From assembly GCA_020796225.1 (NCBI GenBank), contig CM036771.1, forward strand, positions 27,634,176-27,698,175: DNA of 64,000 nucleotides, in the 5' to 3' direction. A model generated the notes under the pieces. The model did not search any database and was not told the origin of the DNA. It saw nothing but the letters and a program-made list of their open reading frames with translations. This stretch comes from Arion vulgaris. Its lineage: Eukaryota > Mollusca > Gastropoda > Stylommatophora > Arionidae. Below, in pieces: positions 57,301 to 64,000 of this stretch; position 1 is the first letter of the stretch, and the number at the start of each line of letters is the position of its first letter. A program made the translations under genes and the position numbers.

Positions 57301-60116
57301 ACATTTGTTGTAAATATTAAATAACGGGGGATAGAGGGGGAACCCGGGAATCCCGGTATACGGGAGGATCTGATGTCCTGTTCCTAACGTGGGGCAACGC
57401 TTCCATTAAAAAACATTATCCCGTTCACCAGCCAAGGTTAACTTCACATTTAATCAAAGGCGCCCTTTTTTTGAAAAATTACCCTTTTTATGCATCCTCC
57501 AAGTCATGGGCCCCAGCAACAGTCTCTTGCTTAGATTAAGCCTTCATAAACATCATTGCAAAACGTGCCAGCATTGTCCCCGCCCTTTCATTGGCCCGGT
57601 AGCTACCCAAAGTGTCAGGGGGGATGCGGTCATTCTCCCAAATAAAAATCTTTTCTGGCCACTATCTTTCTGTTTTGCCTTTACATTTTAAGGGGGATCG
57701 GTGCTGCTGAGCAGTTTAGGATCCTTCCGTTTTGGATGGTGAAATTATAAGCCAACTGGGTCCCGCTTTTACAGTTAAAAACCCTCCCTGCATAATAACA
57801 GTCTCCCCACTTTTTTGGGGATATTTGGCACCATCAGGCCCCGGAGGGGGGGTTGGGTTGCCAGTGCATTAACAACATCCTCCTTTTTTTTGTCAATTAA
57901 GGTTCTCCCGGTATAATATCCCAAAGCCCTTTAAAATATTATGGCGGGCAGTTTTTTACCTTTTTCTGTCTTCCACAAAAGGTGAAGGCCCCTGCCCCTT
58001 TTTTGCATCTGTTGTCAAAACGGATCCCCGGCGAGTCACGTAAAGTGGAAAAGACGGCTGGATTCCTCCCGTTATTTAGCGAAAAGCCAGTTTATAGAGA
58101 CTTGTCGCCACAGACTTGTGTTATGAAAGTCTCCCATAACCCACTTTTTGCCTCACTAGCCAATCTTGAAATCCCCAGTGGCTTTGTGGAATAGAAGACT
58201 TTTCAGCCACATCACACATATTTCTGGTCGCTTCTTGGCTCTCTGCCATGACTTTGTAGCAGCCTCTTTTGCCAGCCATGCTTTTTCAACATTTGCATTC
58301 CACCAAGGTGGTTGCAGGAAAGGAGTCCTAGCAGTCTTCTTTCTGGCAGTCTGCCGCAGTATACATATTGGGTTTTCGTGATCAGAGTGACATGGCATGT
58401 ACTGAAAGACAGATTTGGGTCTTCTGTGTCGCAAATTATTGGCCTTATTGAAGAAAACGGGGGGAGATGATCACTGTCTTGAGCCCCAAGAACATTCCAT
58501 CGAGCAAAAGTAGCGGCAGTTGTGGAGATCTGTGCCAGATCAATGACACCATCAGTGTCCTCAGATCTAGAAGCAAAGAGTTGGGCACCATCTTCAATAT
58601 CTAAGTCAGAGTTTAGTAGGGCAGAACTCAAGCGTGCCCTGTCTATTCTCGGTAGTGTTGCCTCCTTTGATCGTCTTGAAACCCCCTGCTATAAGATACT
58701 TTGTGCATGGTACATGGAGAGCTTCTCAAGGAAATTACAGTTATCTGAAATTTGGGTTTTGTCAATGGGCAACACATTATGATTGCCATACCTGATCCAA
58801 TTTTTTAAATTCTTGAATTCCCCCCCTCGGGTAAAAAGCTTGTGTAAAGGCGTTGTGGGGAAATTTTTCACATGATACCCTGCCTCGTCCTACCCGGGAC
58901 TGGGGTAAAAACATTTGAAGCCGGGACCCAATGGCTTTGTCCTGCTGAAAAGTTTTTTCCCTGAATCATGAAGATGTGGGTCAAGCAGCTTCTGGAATTG
59001 GTCATCTCTTTTTTGCATTGACAATTCCAGTAGCCAATGCAGATATTTAAAAGTGGTCTGTCTTTCTTTAAACCGCTCTTCCCTGCTTTTCGTCCTTTTC
59101 TCTTCTCTCCTCTCCTCTTTTTTTTTGTATGCATATTTTTTTGTCTGATCTGCTGGGGGGAGTCAAGGGTCCAAACCCCTTTTTTGGCTGGAGGCTCATT
59201 ACATATAATACAAATTAGATAGCAATGTAAACCTGAAAACAAAAGCATGTAACATTATAATTGGTGGAAAAATATAAATCACAAAATAATAGAACGCCCT
59301 ATTTTGTTGGCCCTTTCCGCGATGTGAGAACAAACTAAATTAAAAAAAAACCAACTGTAAAAATAAAACGTTCCCATGAATAAAAGTAACTATAAAAATC
59401 TGAAATGATAAATTAACATATAACCCAAAAAGAATATTGAAAATTTAATCTTTTTTTAACTGGGTGTCGGGCATCAGAAGGTCATTGCTGTGTATTCAAG
59501 TAAAGGGAAACATAAATTTGCAAAATGTAATTCAGGAGATTTATTTTTACCCCAACAGCGACACATAAAAACTTTTTTGCTAGGATATTTTCATTTCTCA
59601 AACATCCTCGGTTTAGATAGCATATGGTATCATTTGACTGTACACAAGTTCAACAACGCATGACAAAATCAATTTTCCCTTTAATTTATGTTTGTTTAGG
59701 GAAATTTTTCCCACTATTTTATCAGACACGTAATTATATTTTGTTATAAACTTAGCACTAGTAAGAAGTTAAACACTGACATATTGTCAGAAACTTAACA
59801 ATCACATATTGTAAAAAACTTGAAACTGTCATATCGTAAGATTTTCAGAATTCCCATTTCCTTGAGCTTCCTAGTCATTATCATGCTGACATATTGCTAC
59901 AAGACCATGTTTTATATTTTTGTTTAATTGTTTTTTTCTCTCAAACTTTCAGTTATAGCTAATTTTATACTGTCCGCTATTCTTCTCCTGACTGGTTTCA
60001 TCATCGGTCGAATTGATGAGACCTGGTTTGCTGTTAATATTGGTGGAGTCACAGTTCAAACATGTGCAGTGGTTTCCTATAGTAAGTCTGCACTCATATT
60101 TTTCAACTTGACATGA
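45251..60116 (+). CDS. MSP-domain membrane protein, MOSPD1/3-like (5 exons)
   Basis: Exons 45251-45371, 46531-46606, 47976-48088, 48875-49054 and 59953-60116 join in phase to 654 nt (217 residues plus stop). The N-terminus has the beta-strand pattern of a major sperm protein domain: VPYVHPNKITFF, KFCVYNPFPYDIVFKV, NPDPSIYSLSL with the usual Gly, then NKIYIDLTCNSR and GVLQVRFYR. A Ser-rich linker (about residues 115-160) follows. A hydrophobic helix (NFILSAILLLTGFIIG) and a second apolar stretch end the protein. MOSPD1 and MOSPD3 are about 213-235 residues with C-terminal membrane segments, and related MSP proteins act at ER contact sites. Family placement is inferred from pattern, not alignment. 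The last intron (49055-59952) is 10.9 kb, mostly LINE. Confidence 0.72.
45607..46015 (+). repeat. Tandem duplication (about 73 bp) with a SINE inside one unit
   Basis: TATTAGTTTCTGAAGGATCA, TTAACCAAGTCAGAAAAAT and CATGCTT.AAACAGATTC occur twice in order. In the first unit the S1 SINE at 45627-45878 splits the repeat after GGATCA. Confidence 0.85.
45627..45878 (-). mobile_element. SINE of family S1 with 12-bp target duplication, MSP-gene intron 1
   Basis: TCTGAAGGATCA at 45615-45626 and 45879-45890. Size 252 bp; minus-strand head CGCCCGAGTGGTTACCGGGG, tail GAAGAAGAAGAT. Confidence 0.9.
46531..46606 (+). CDS. MSP-domain gene, exon 2
   Basis: 76 nt between GGTGTTTTAG and a GTGAGT donor. It continues the MSP fold with VDNPDPSIYSLSLTQGLV and SSSNKIY. 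Confidence 0.7.
46838..47012 (-). mobile_element. SINE of family S3 with 12-bp target duplication, MSP-gene intron 2
   Basis: CAGATCGAAGAT at 46826-46837 and 47013-47024. On the minus strand it reads CTTCCTGCCCAGCGTGTTCG, GTAGCGCGCTGGACTGCGGG and GGGTTCAATTCCACGG (B box). Confidence 0.9.
47623..47800 (+). repeat. Two-copy 89-bp tandem duplication, MSP-gene intron 2
   Basis: ATTTTCTTGGGACAAATCTC starts at 47623 and 47712; the copies differ at a few positions. No function seen. Confidence 0.9.
47976..48088 (+). CDS. MSP-domain gene, exon 3
   Basis: 113 nt between TTGTCTCCAG and a GTAAGT donor. Only the frame dictated by exon 2 is open. It encodes IDLTCNSRVAPIDGVLQVRF and then a basic, His-rich stretch to AQQYV. 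Confidence 0.72.
48462..48713 (-). mobile_element. SINE of family S1 with 11-bp target duplication, MSP-gene intron 3
   Basis: TGCAAGTGGAT at 48451-48461 and 48714-48724. Size 252 bp; carries the CGCCTCTTACGACATGCATG module and a TCTTCTTCTTTG end. Confidence 0.9.
48875..49054 (+). CDS. MSP-domain gene, exon 4 (Ser-rich linker)
   Basis: 180 nt between TTTTACTAG and a GTAGGT donor, phase 1 on both sides. It encodes GFREVRLSILTDHSERER and a low-complexity linker with SSHSSSSRRNSGRK. Confidence 0.72.
49110..49999 (+). mobile_element. Non-autonomous Helitron, 890 bp, second copy, in MSP-gene intron 4
   Basis: 5' TCTTGTAATATAATCC, 3' TTAATTAGCTAG, between A (49109) and T (50000). It aligns with 30968-31859 along its length (TCGAAATCGGATCAATATTA, ATTTAGTGAAGTTCTACTT, ATCAAGGATTA). 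The subterminal hairpin is degraded (CACCTGCAAGGAACC replaces the GC-rich stem), so this copy looks older or damaged. Confidence 0.82.
50082..50330 (+). mobile_element. SINE of family S4, full length
   Basis: GTCTCTGTGGCTAAGTGGTT (A box) and CATGGGTTTGAATCCGGA (B box) head the element, then CCAGAGACCCCTAGGTTTGT, TGCTGGAGCTACGGAGTTCA and a CTTCTTCTTCTTC tail. The upstream flank AAATAACATATACTCTA is itself duplicated. It abuts the 3' end of a large LINE. Confidence 0.87.
50335..54060 (-). mobile_element. Nearly full-length jockey/I-like LINE ORF2 pseudogene
   Basis: The minus strand holds the whole order. Endonuclease: LNILQLNICGLRNKK near 54040, ALLQETLHKDSD, AGDLNGHSHVRGYPDNN. Connector: 53667-52915. 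RT: PGPDKIHNEMLLN, FRAGNCTEDQLF, VAIFFDLQQAYDRVW, EEGLPQGSSLSCTLFLIYIN. The YADD box is reduced to AIRDDHAIW near 52075-52105, next to a frameshift. Then YLGVTLDRQLNLKKH, RVQNNALSLISGAMRSTPTA, RNase H with WIHVYTDGSAF, NYEAEIHAIEAAL and MQWIPGHSNTPGNDKADRLA, and the C-terminal HTPECQLCAHHHETVHHHL. About ten frame breaks; the damaged catalytic box and stops show it is dead. Confidence 0.9.
54061..54320 (-). mobile_element. 5' continuation of the large LINE
   Basis: The minus strand includes NAMYNNNRNLSEIGRRLNIK upstream of the endonuclease start. It could be a spacer or ORF1 end. Confidence 0.4.
54321..54960. other. GC-richer unassigned repeat-like sequence
   Basis: Less AT-rich than its surroundings. 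A plus-strand frame at 54451-54675 reads EDHHVLSHCACTMDVSRQKA, which might be a decayed element end. No family named. Confidence 0.3.
55320..55860 (-). mobile_element. LINE reverse transcriptase fragment with FADD
   Basis: The minus strand reads DNLTDKFKLTSTV, QGCVLSPLIF (motif B), then NELLFADDQSLIYRKDRTPE at about 55640-55700 with the catalytic Asp pair intact, and a decayed thumb. Confidence 0.75.
55861..59200 (-). mobile_element. Second LINE, low sequence quality suspected
   Basis: Minus-strand scraps in ORF2 order from right to left: GEFKNLKNWIRYGNHNVLPI; IDLAQISTTAATFARWNVLG with AQDSDHLPPF (endonuclease SDH motif) near 58450-58580; NANVEKAWLAKEAATKSWQR; MTFADDILNTGRGQIDEDGW with FADD near 57240-57270; and GRLINSTIVGGMKMDKGDIL near 56110-56190. 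Between them the reading breaks at runs of four to eight identical bases, unlike other LINEs here. Confidence 0.65.
59210..59940. other. AT-rich end of MSP-gene intron 4
   Basis: No recognised element. Contains repeated ACTGACATATTGT.AGAAACTT-like phrases near 59775-59830. Confidence 0.4.
59953..60116 (+). CDS. MSP-domain gene, probable terminal exon with membrane segment
   Basis: It follows AACTTTCAG with 2 nt completing a Val codon. It encodes IANFILSAILLLTGFIIGRI, then DETWFAVNIGGVTVQTCAVV, and stops at TGA 60114-60116. AATAAA at 60172-60177 supports a terminal exon. A GTAAGT at 60082 could instead be a donor leading to an exon not found in the remaining 4 kb. Confidence 0.65.
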
Positions 60117-60171
60117 TATTAGCTACACAGTTTGATGCTTATTCTTTGTGTTCTGATTTTCACTCATTTGT

Positions 60172-60177
60172 AATAAA
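60172..60177 (+). promoter_or_regulatory. Candidate polyadenylation signal of the MSP-domain gene
   Basis: AATAAA 55 bp after the TGA at 60114-60116. It supports reading 59953-60116 as the terminal exon. Confidence 0.45.
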
Positions 60178-60179
60178 AA

Positions 60180-61220
60180 CATTTGTTAGTGTAAGATTGT
60201 CAATATCTCTATATAACTTGTCAAACATTGAGCAATGTGTGAACTTTCTCTGTTTGTTAAGTTTTGATACAACATCAACTTAGAAATATTTTATTGATTT
60301 TCACATGAATATTAAATATGCTGTAAGCTAGTCAAGTATATCAGAATAAACCTTACAAAAGGTAGCAATGCTTTTTTCCTCAGTCGAACCAATGAAATGA
60401 GATGGACAAAATCACTGTAGAAAACATTTATCTCATGTTTTTAGAAACACAAATACTTCCTATTGCGACTTTAACATTTTCTACCATACCTGTACATTTT
60501 ATTATCATGTGTTCATTGAAAATTACTTTTAACAAACAATTTTTGAAAGATAACCATACTTAAATTGTACTCTGCGAATTTTTGCTCATAAACCCACAAA
60601 ACCTCTTATCCCCAGTTGTTATTGATGTTCTTCTATGCCATGAGTTTAGGCTGCCGTCCCAGTCCATTTCTTTAATGTTTCATAAATTTGCTTGTTGTAA
60701 TGACACACCCTAATACTTTATCTCAAAATAAGTGCTAAATAAGGATCATCCACTGCTTGAGCTGCACAGCATCAGAAGTGGAAATCAGTTAAACTAAGGT
60801 TGGCTGTCCTGCCGACACTGTTCAGCTGGTATGCTGGCTCACAAATATCAAGCCTGGGGAGGAATGGACACCTGTATCTTCAACATTCCGGAACATCTTT
60901 TCGGCCATCATTAAATTAGACAAAGGTTTAAGAGAGGAGGAAACTCGTGAAGGTGGATGCAGATGTCGAGGCCATCATTAATGAAAACTGTAATGATGGT
61001 GACGTTGTGATAATAAGGATGGATCAGTAGTTCACCACAAAAAGTTAGCGTGTGCTCTGCAAGCTCATATGACAGAAAGATAAAGAAAGTCAGTGCTACA
61101 TTTAGTATGTTATGTTATGCGATCGAGGCTCAATGTTCTCTGCTATTCTTTCTATATGCCCAAACCTTGTGTTCTGTTAACCTTAATAATGGTGATAATT
61201 AATGGTGATTTAAACAAATT
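60180..61220. other. Unassigned intergenic sequence
   Basis: 60730-61080 is less AT-rich and could be a decayed element (for example CTGCCGACACTGTTCAGCTG), but no motif is recognised. Confidence 0.35.
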
Positions 61221-61229
61221 ATAAATATC

Positions 61230-61450
61230 CTTATTGTTTCTCATTCTTCACTGTTTTCATCCTTGTTGGACTCAAAGATTCATCTTAAGGCTGTTTTCAA
61301 AGGTCTGTAATAATGTTTAATCTTGTTCTGTTGTGCTCCAGGTTTTGGATCCATATAGAACAATTGATCTTATTACAGTTTTGTATATTGTGATTTTGGT
61401 GTTACTGTGCAGACACTTGGATTTTAGCAGGTCTTGTAGGGCAAAGTATA
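61230..61450 (-). mobile_element. LINE fragment before the YGSETW region
   Basis: The minus strand reads DLLKSKCLHSNTKITIYKTV and IRSIVLYGSKTWS, the RTE-like thumb end. The plus-strand frame here is its shadow. Confidence 0.65.
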
Positions 61451-61689
61451 CTTTATTTCCTGATTATATTTTAAACTTTATTTCTAATATTATTATGTTG
61501 GAGCTTTTGAAGTTCGTTCTCAAGTACTTACTTATATGTTTCTGTTCTTTTGATTTTCATTGCAATTTGTTTTTGCTTGAACTAAATGAGAATACTAACA
61601 AGGCTAGTAGTGAAACACTGCATCATCACCTACATCAGCATGGTATTTACATTTGACAAGCACATTTTATATATCAAGATTTCTGTAGG

Positions 61690-61890
61690 ACTAGAATAAA
61701 CTGATGACACCAGAGCATGTCCTGCAAGACTGTCCTCTCCTGACGGAGCTGAAAAGCAACATGTGGCCACACCCAGTTGACCTGAAAACTAAGCTTTGTG
61801 GAAACCTATAGACCTGAAGCTGACTGCCCAGTTTGTGGTCCACAGTAAATTATGCACATGACCAGAGATCGCTGAAGAAGAAGAATAATA
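61690..61890 (+). mobile_element. LINE 3' end with TPEHVLQDCP motif
   Basis: The plus strand reads DTRACPARL in one frame and TPEHVLQDCPLLTELKSNMW, PHPVDLKTKLCGNL in another, then AAGAAGAAGAATAATAAA as 3' tail. Confidence 0.65.
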
Positions 61891-62074
61891 AACTGATTAT
61901 TCAAATACAAAAACAACACTACATCAAGCCAGCACTTGAATCAGAGCACTTTGAGTTTTGTAATTGAAACTGTGGTGGTGTTCATTAATGTTTAAACTCA
62001 GAAAATATATTTAGAACAAATCATGAGAGTTATATATAAGTGACTAAAGTTGCTATTATTATTATTAAATAATT

Positions 62075-62405
62075 AATAAATCATGACAGAGATGAAGCGT
62101 TTATGCAGAATGCTGGGAGTATCAAGAAGAGACCAGGTTAGAAATGAAGACTGGAAAACAGTGAGTTCAACATCATTACTGAACTTCATCAAGAAACAAC
62201 AGATTAAATGGTTCGGCCACATAAACAGATTACCAACAGACTCAAAGAGCAATGTTACTCCGATACAGTGGATACAAAGCAAAAGGCCATCCACGCAAAA
62301 GGAGGGCCTCAGAGATAACTGAGGTGATGAAAGATACTGTTTTTGAAGCACACACAAAAGTCTGTTCTAGAAATCTCTTCTTATTGCTGTGAGGCAAAAC
62401 AGGAT
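62075..62405 (+). mobile_element. RTE-like LINE C-terminal fragment
   Basis: The frame 62083-62322 reads MTEMKRLCRMLGVSRRDQVR, then [20 protein letters not shown] and TDSKS. The frame shifts near 62240 and continues to KVCSRNLFL-type residues. Same family as 5610-5900 and 20990-21375. Confidence 0.82.
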
Positions 62406-62409
62406 TGGA

Positions 62410-64000
62410 GAAAAGAAAGAAATAAGTTGCTATAAAACACTTTCATCCAAACATCATCATCATATTTCATGCCCAGTGTTTCTGATGATTATCTTCTTCA
62501 AACTTCTACACTTCAGTACTATATACATTTGTTGTTTTTTCAGCATTGTTGTCAAGTCATCCCGGATTTTATTCTATTTTTCTTTGCTGCTTTTCCTTTT
62601 TATCTCTCCTGTTATCCCAGTGTCTTTCATTTTATTTTCAAAGAATGTTGCTTGTGTTACATATATTGTCATCAGTTCTTGTCCTTTTTTGTATGTTTGT
62701 TTTTTGTATATCACATTTTCATCAGAAACCAATATGACTTTCTTGTATGCTATTTTTCTGTTTATACATTGTTCAGAGAGTAAGGGTTGCTATAGATATA
62801 AGCATTCAAATTTTACTAACTATCCAAATTATTAAAAATACTTCCTACCAATTTCAACTGTATCATCTTAATTGTGAGTTATCCAGTTATTGGATCCAAT
62901 ACTTTCTGTTTCTACTAACATGACTCAGGTGAATAACGAGCACCTGGAGCCAAAAGCCCAAGACCCTCCCGAGTCTACTAGGTTTTAATTCTAGACTATT
63001 GGTAAGTAGCTAGAGAAACCTGTCGAGCAAGTCTTCCAAAAAGTGGGACAAATTCTGGGTACACTGGCACATTGTCACATCCCAGTCCCTACCATGTCTT
63101 GTCCAGGAAGTACACCCCTACTCAAGGAATATACTTTACTTTTCCGATCCAGTAGTCATCTGAGCATCTGCTCTTTGAACTCAAGGAATAGAGAAGGCCG
63201 CTATTCAAACCTGTAATGTCTTACAGGCTGTGTTAGAAAGTACAAGTACATGAACAGGAAAACTTCATAACTTTCCCCACAGCAGATGAAACATGTCAGC
63301 TGTAACTGGACATAAACATATATGCATCATACAGTTAATAACCATTCTCAGATATCTAACACAGGCTGTTACTGTGGATCATATCTCCAGGCAGATGATG
63401 TCCCAGACAATCAGTTTCAAAGGTATCCATCAAAGGACTTTTGAGTATGGAAAACTGTTCACGGAAGAAGATATATTCATAATTTTCACACATATCTATT
63501 CTACTTAACAGCACAGATACTCCAGTTGTTATAATTTGTTATGGACATTTAATGCTTTTAAGTGTGGGTCAGGACATAAGATGGATAAGCGTGACATGTG
63601 AAAATATAAGTTATACAATAACATGTAAAGAAAACCATTTGATGTTATATACTTAAATATAAGACTTTCAATAATGATAGTCAAAGTATGTTGAACATCT
63701 TCTGATAAACTCATTGATTTATATGTTTAAGAAAGAAAAAATTCAGTGAATTCCAGCCCAATGTACTTCCAGGTAATGAATAGACAGATATGTTTGTGCA
63801 TATGGCACTGTAACAAAGTGACATTAGAACAACAAATTAATTAATCAGCACAATCAAAGAAACATTCAAATGAGATTTAAAAGGGGACCACATAAGCTTA
63901 TATATAAACAAATAAGTCCTATCATCAGCTTTGCATATGATAAGTAGTAATTTTTAGACAACACAGAAGACATAACTGACTGAGATTAAATCTTTTCCAC
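62410..64000. other. AT-rich sequence without recognised features
   Basis: The longest frames (62389-62835) are low-complexity Phe/Leu/Ser-rich translations of T-rich DNA. 62930-63230 is less AT-rich and may be an unknown repeat. Confidence 0.4.

Noticed and set aside
61333..61656. 107-codon plus-strand frame, considered as the last exon of the MSP-domain gene
   Set aside because: Its first part is the reverse complement of a LINE YGSxTW region, and the remainder is low-complexity T-rich translation.
62389..62835. 148-codon hydrophobic frame as a membrane protein
   Set aside because: It overlaps several other frames of the same T-rich DNA, begins in a LINE end, and has Phe/Leu/Ser bias with no domain.
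1..64000. Bacterial-type operon, defence system or phage
   Set aside because: There are no operon-like runs of genes or ribosome-binding sites. Introns, SINEs and LINEs show a eukaryotic nuclear genome.

Overview
This is a 64 kb piece of an AT-rich metazoan nuclear genome. The evidence is spliced genes with GT-AG introns of 0.7 to 11 kb, tRNA-derived SINEs, many decayed LINEs, piggyBac-type, FLYWCH/MULE and Helitron DNA transposons, and no prokaryotic gene organisation. The repeat mix (I/jockey-like LINEs with RNase H, RTE-like LINEs, acidic piggyBac transposase remnants) resembles an arthropod most, but another invertebrate cannot be excluded from sequence alone.

Three host genes can be assembled from exons. 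(1) The 5' part of IFT81 lies on the minus strand (coding exons 7662-7513, 6207-6107, 3825-3645, 1925-1770; 196 residues, the rest lies left of the window). (2) SPCS2, a signal peptidase complex subunit, lies on the plus strand (18176-18193, 20283-20360, 22174-22334, 23081-23215, 24823-25009; complete, 192 residues). (3) A major-sperm-protein (MSP) domain membrane protein of MOSPD type lies on the plus strand (45251-45371, 46531-46606, 47976-48088, 48875-49054, 59953-60116; 217 residues if the last exon is terminal). All exon phases join without a frameshift.

Everything else is repeat or unassigned. 0-2.5 kb: LINE scraps and the IFT81 exon 4. 4-6 kb: a SINE, a non-autonomous piggyBac element and a LINE end inside IFT81 intron 2. 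8-10.7 kb: a degenerate Helitron-related block, a long palindrome and a FLYWCH/MULE remnant. 11-17.3 kb: LINE scraps, a SINE with clear target duplications and a second piggyBac derivative. 18-25 kb: SPCS2 with repeat-filled introns. 26-35 kb: SINEs, LINE ends and a complete non-autonomous Helitron. 35.8-43.5 kb: RNase H-bearing LINE copies, two of them tail to tail. One has a 101-bp segment of its RNase H region amplified ten times, then invaded by a SINE that carries another SINE. 44-60 kb: the MSP-domain gene; its last intron holds a second Helitron and two large minus-strand LINEs. The second LINE (about 56.1-59.2 kb) looks like poorly corrected sequence. 60-64 kb: LINE ends and AT-rich DNA.

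The three host genes have no obvious functional link: ciliary transport, ER signal-peptide processing, and a probable ER membrane-contact protein. The most notable observations are the RNase H-seeded minisatellite, a 45-bp in-frame duplication that gives IFT81 exon 4 two splice donors, two piggyBac derivatives that kept both termini, two full-length Helitron copies, and SINE insertions whose target duplications allow an order of events.
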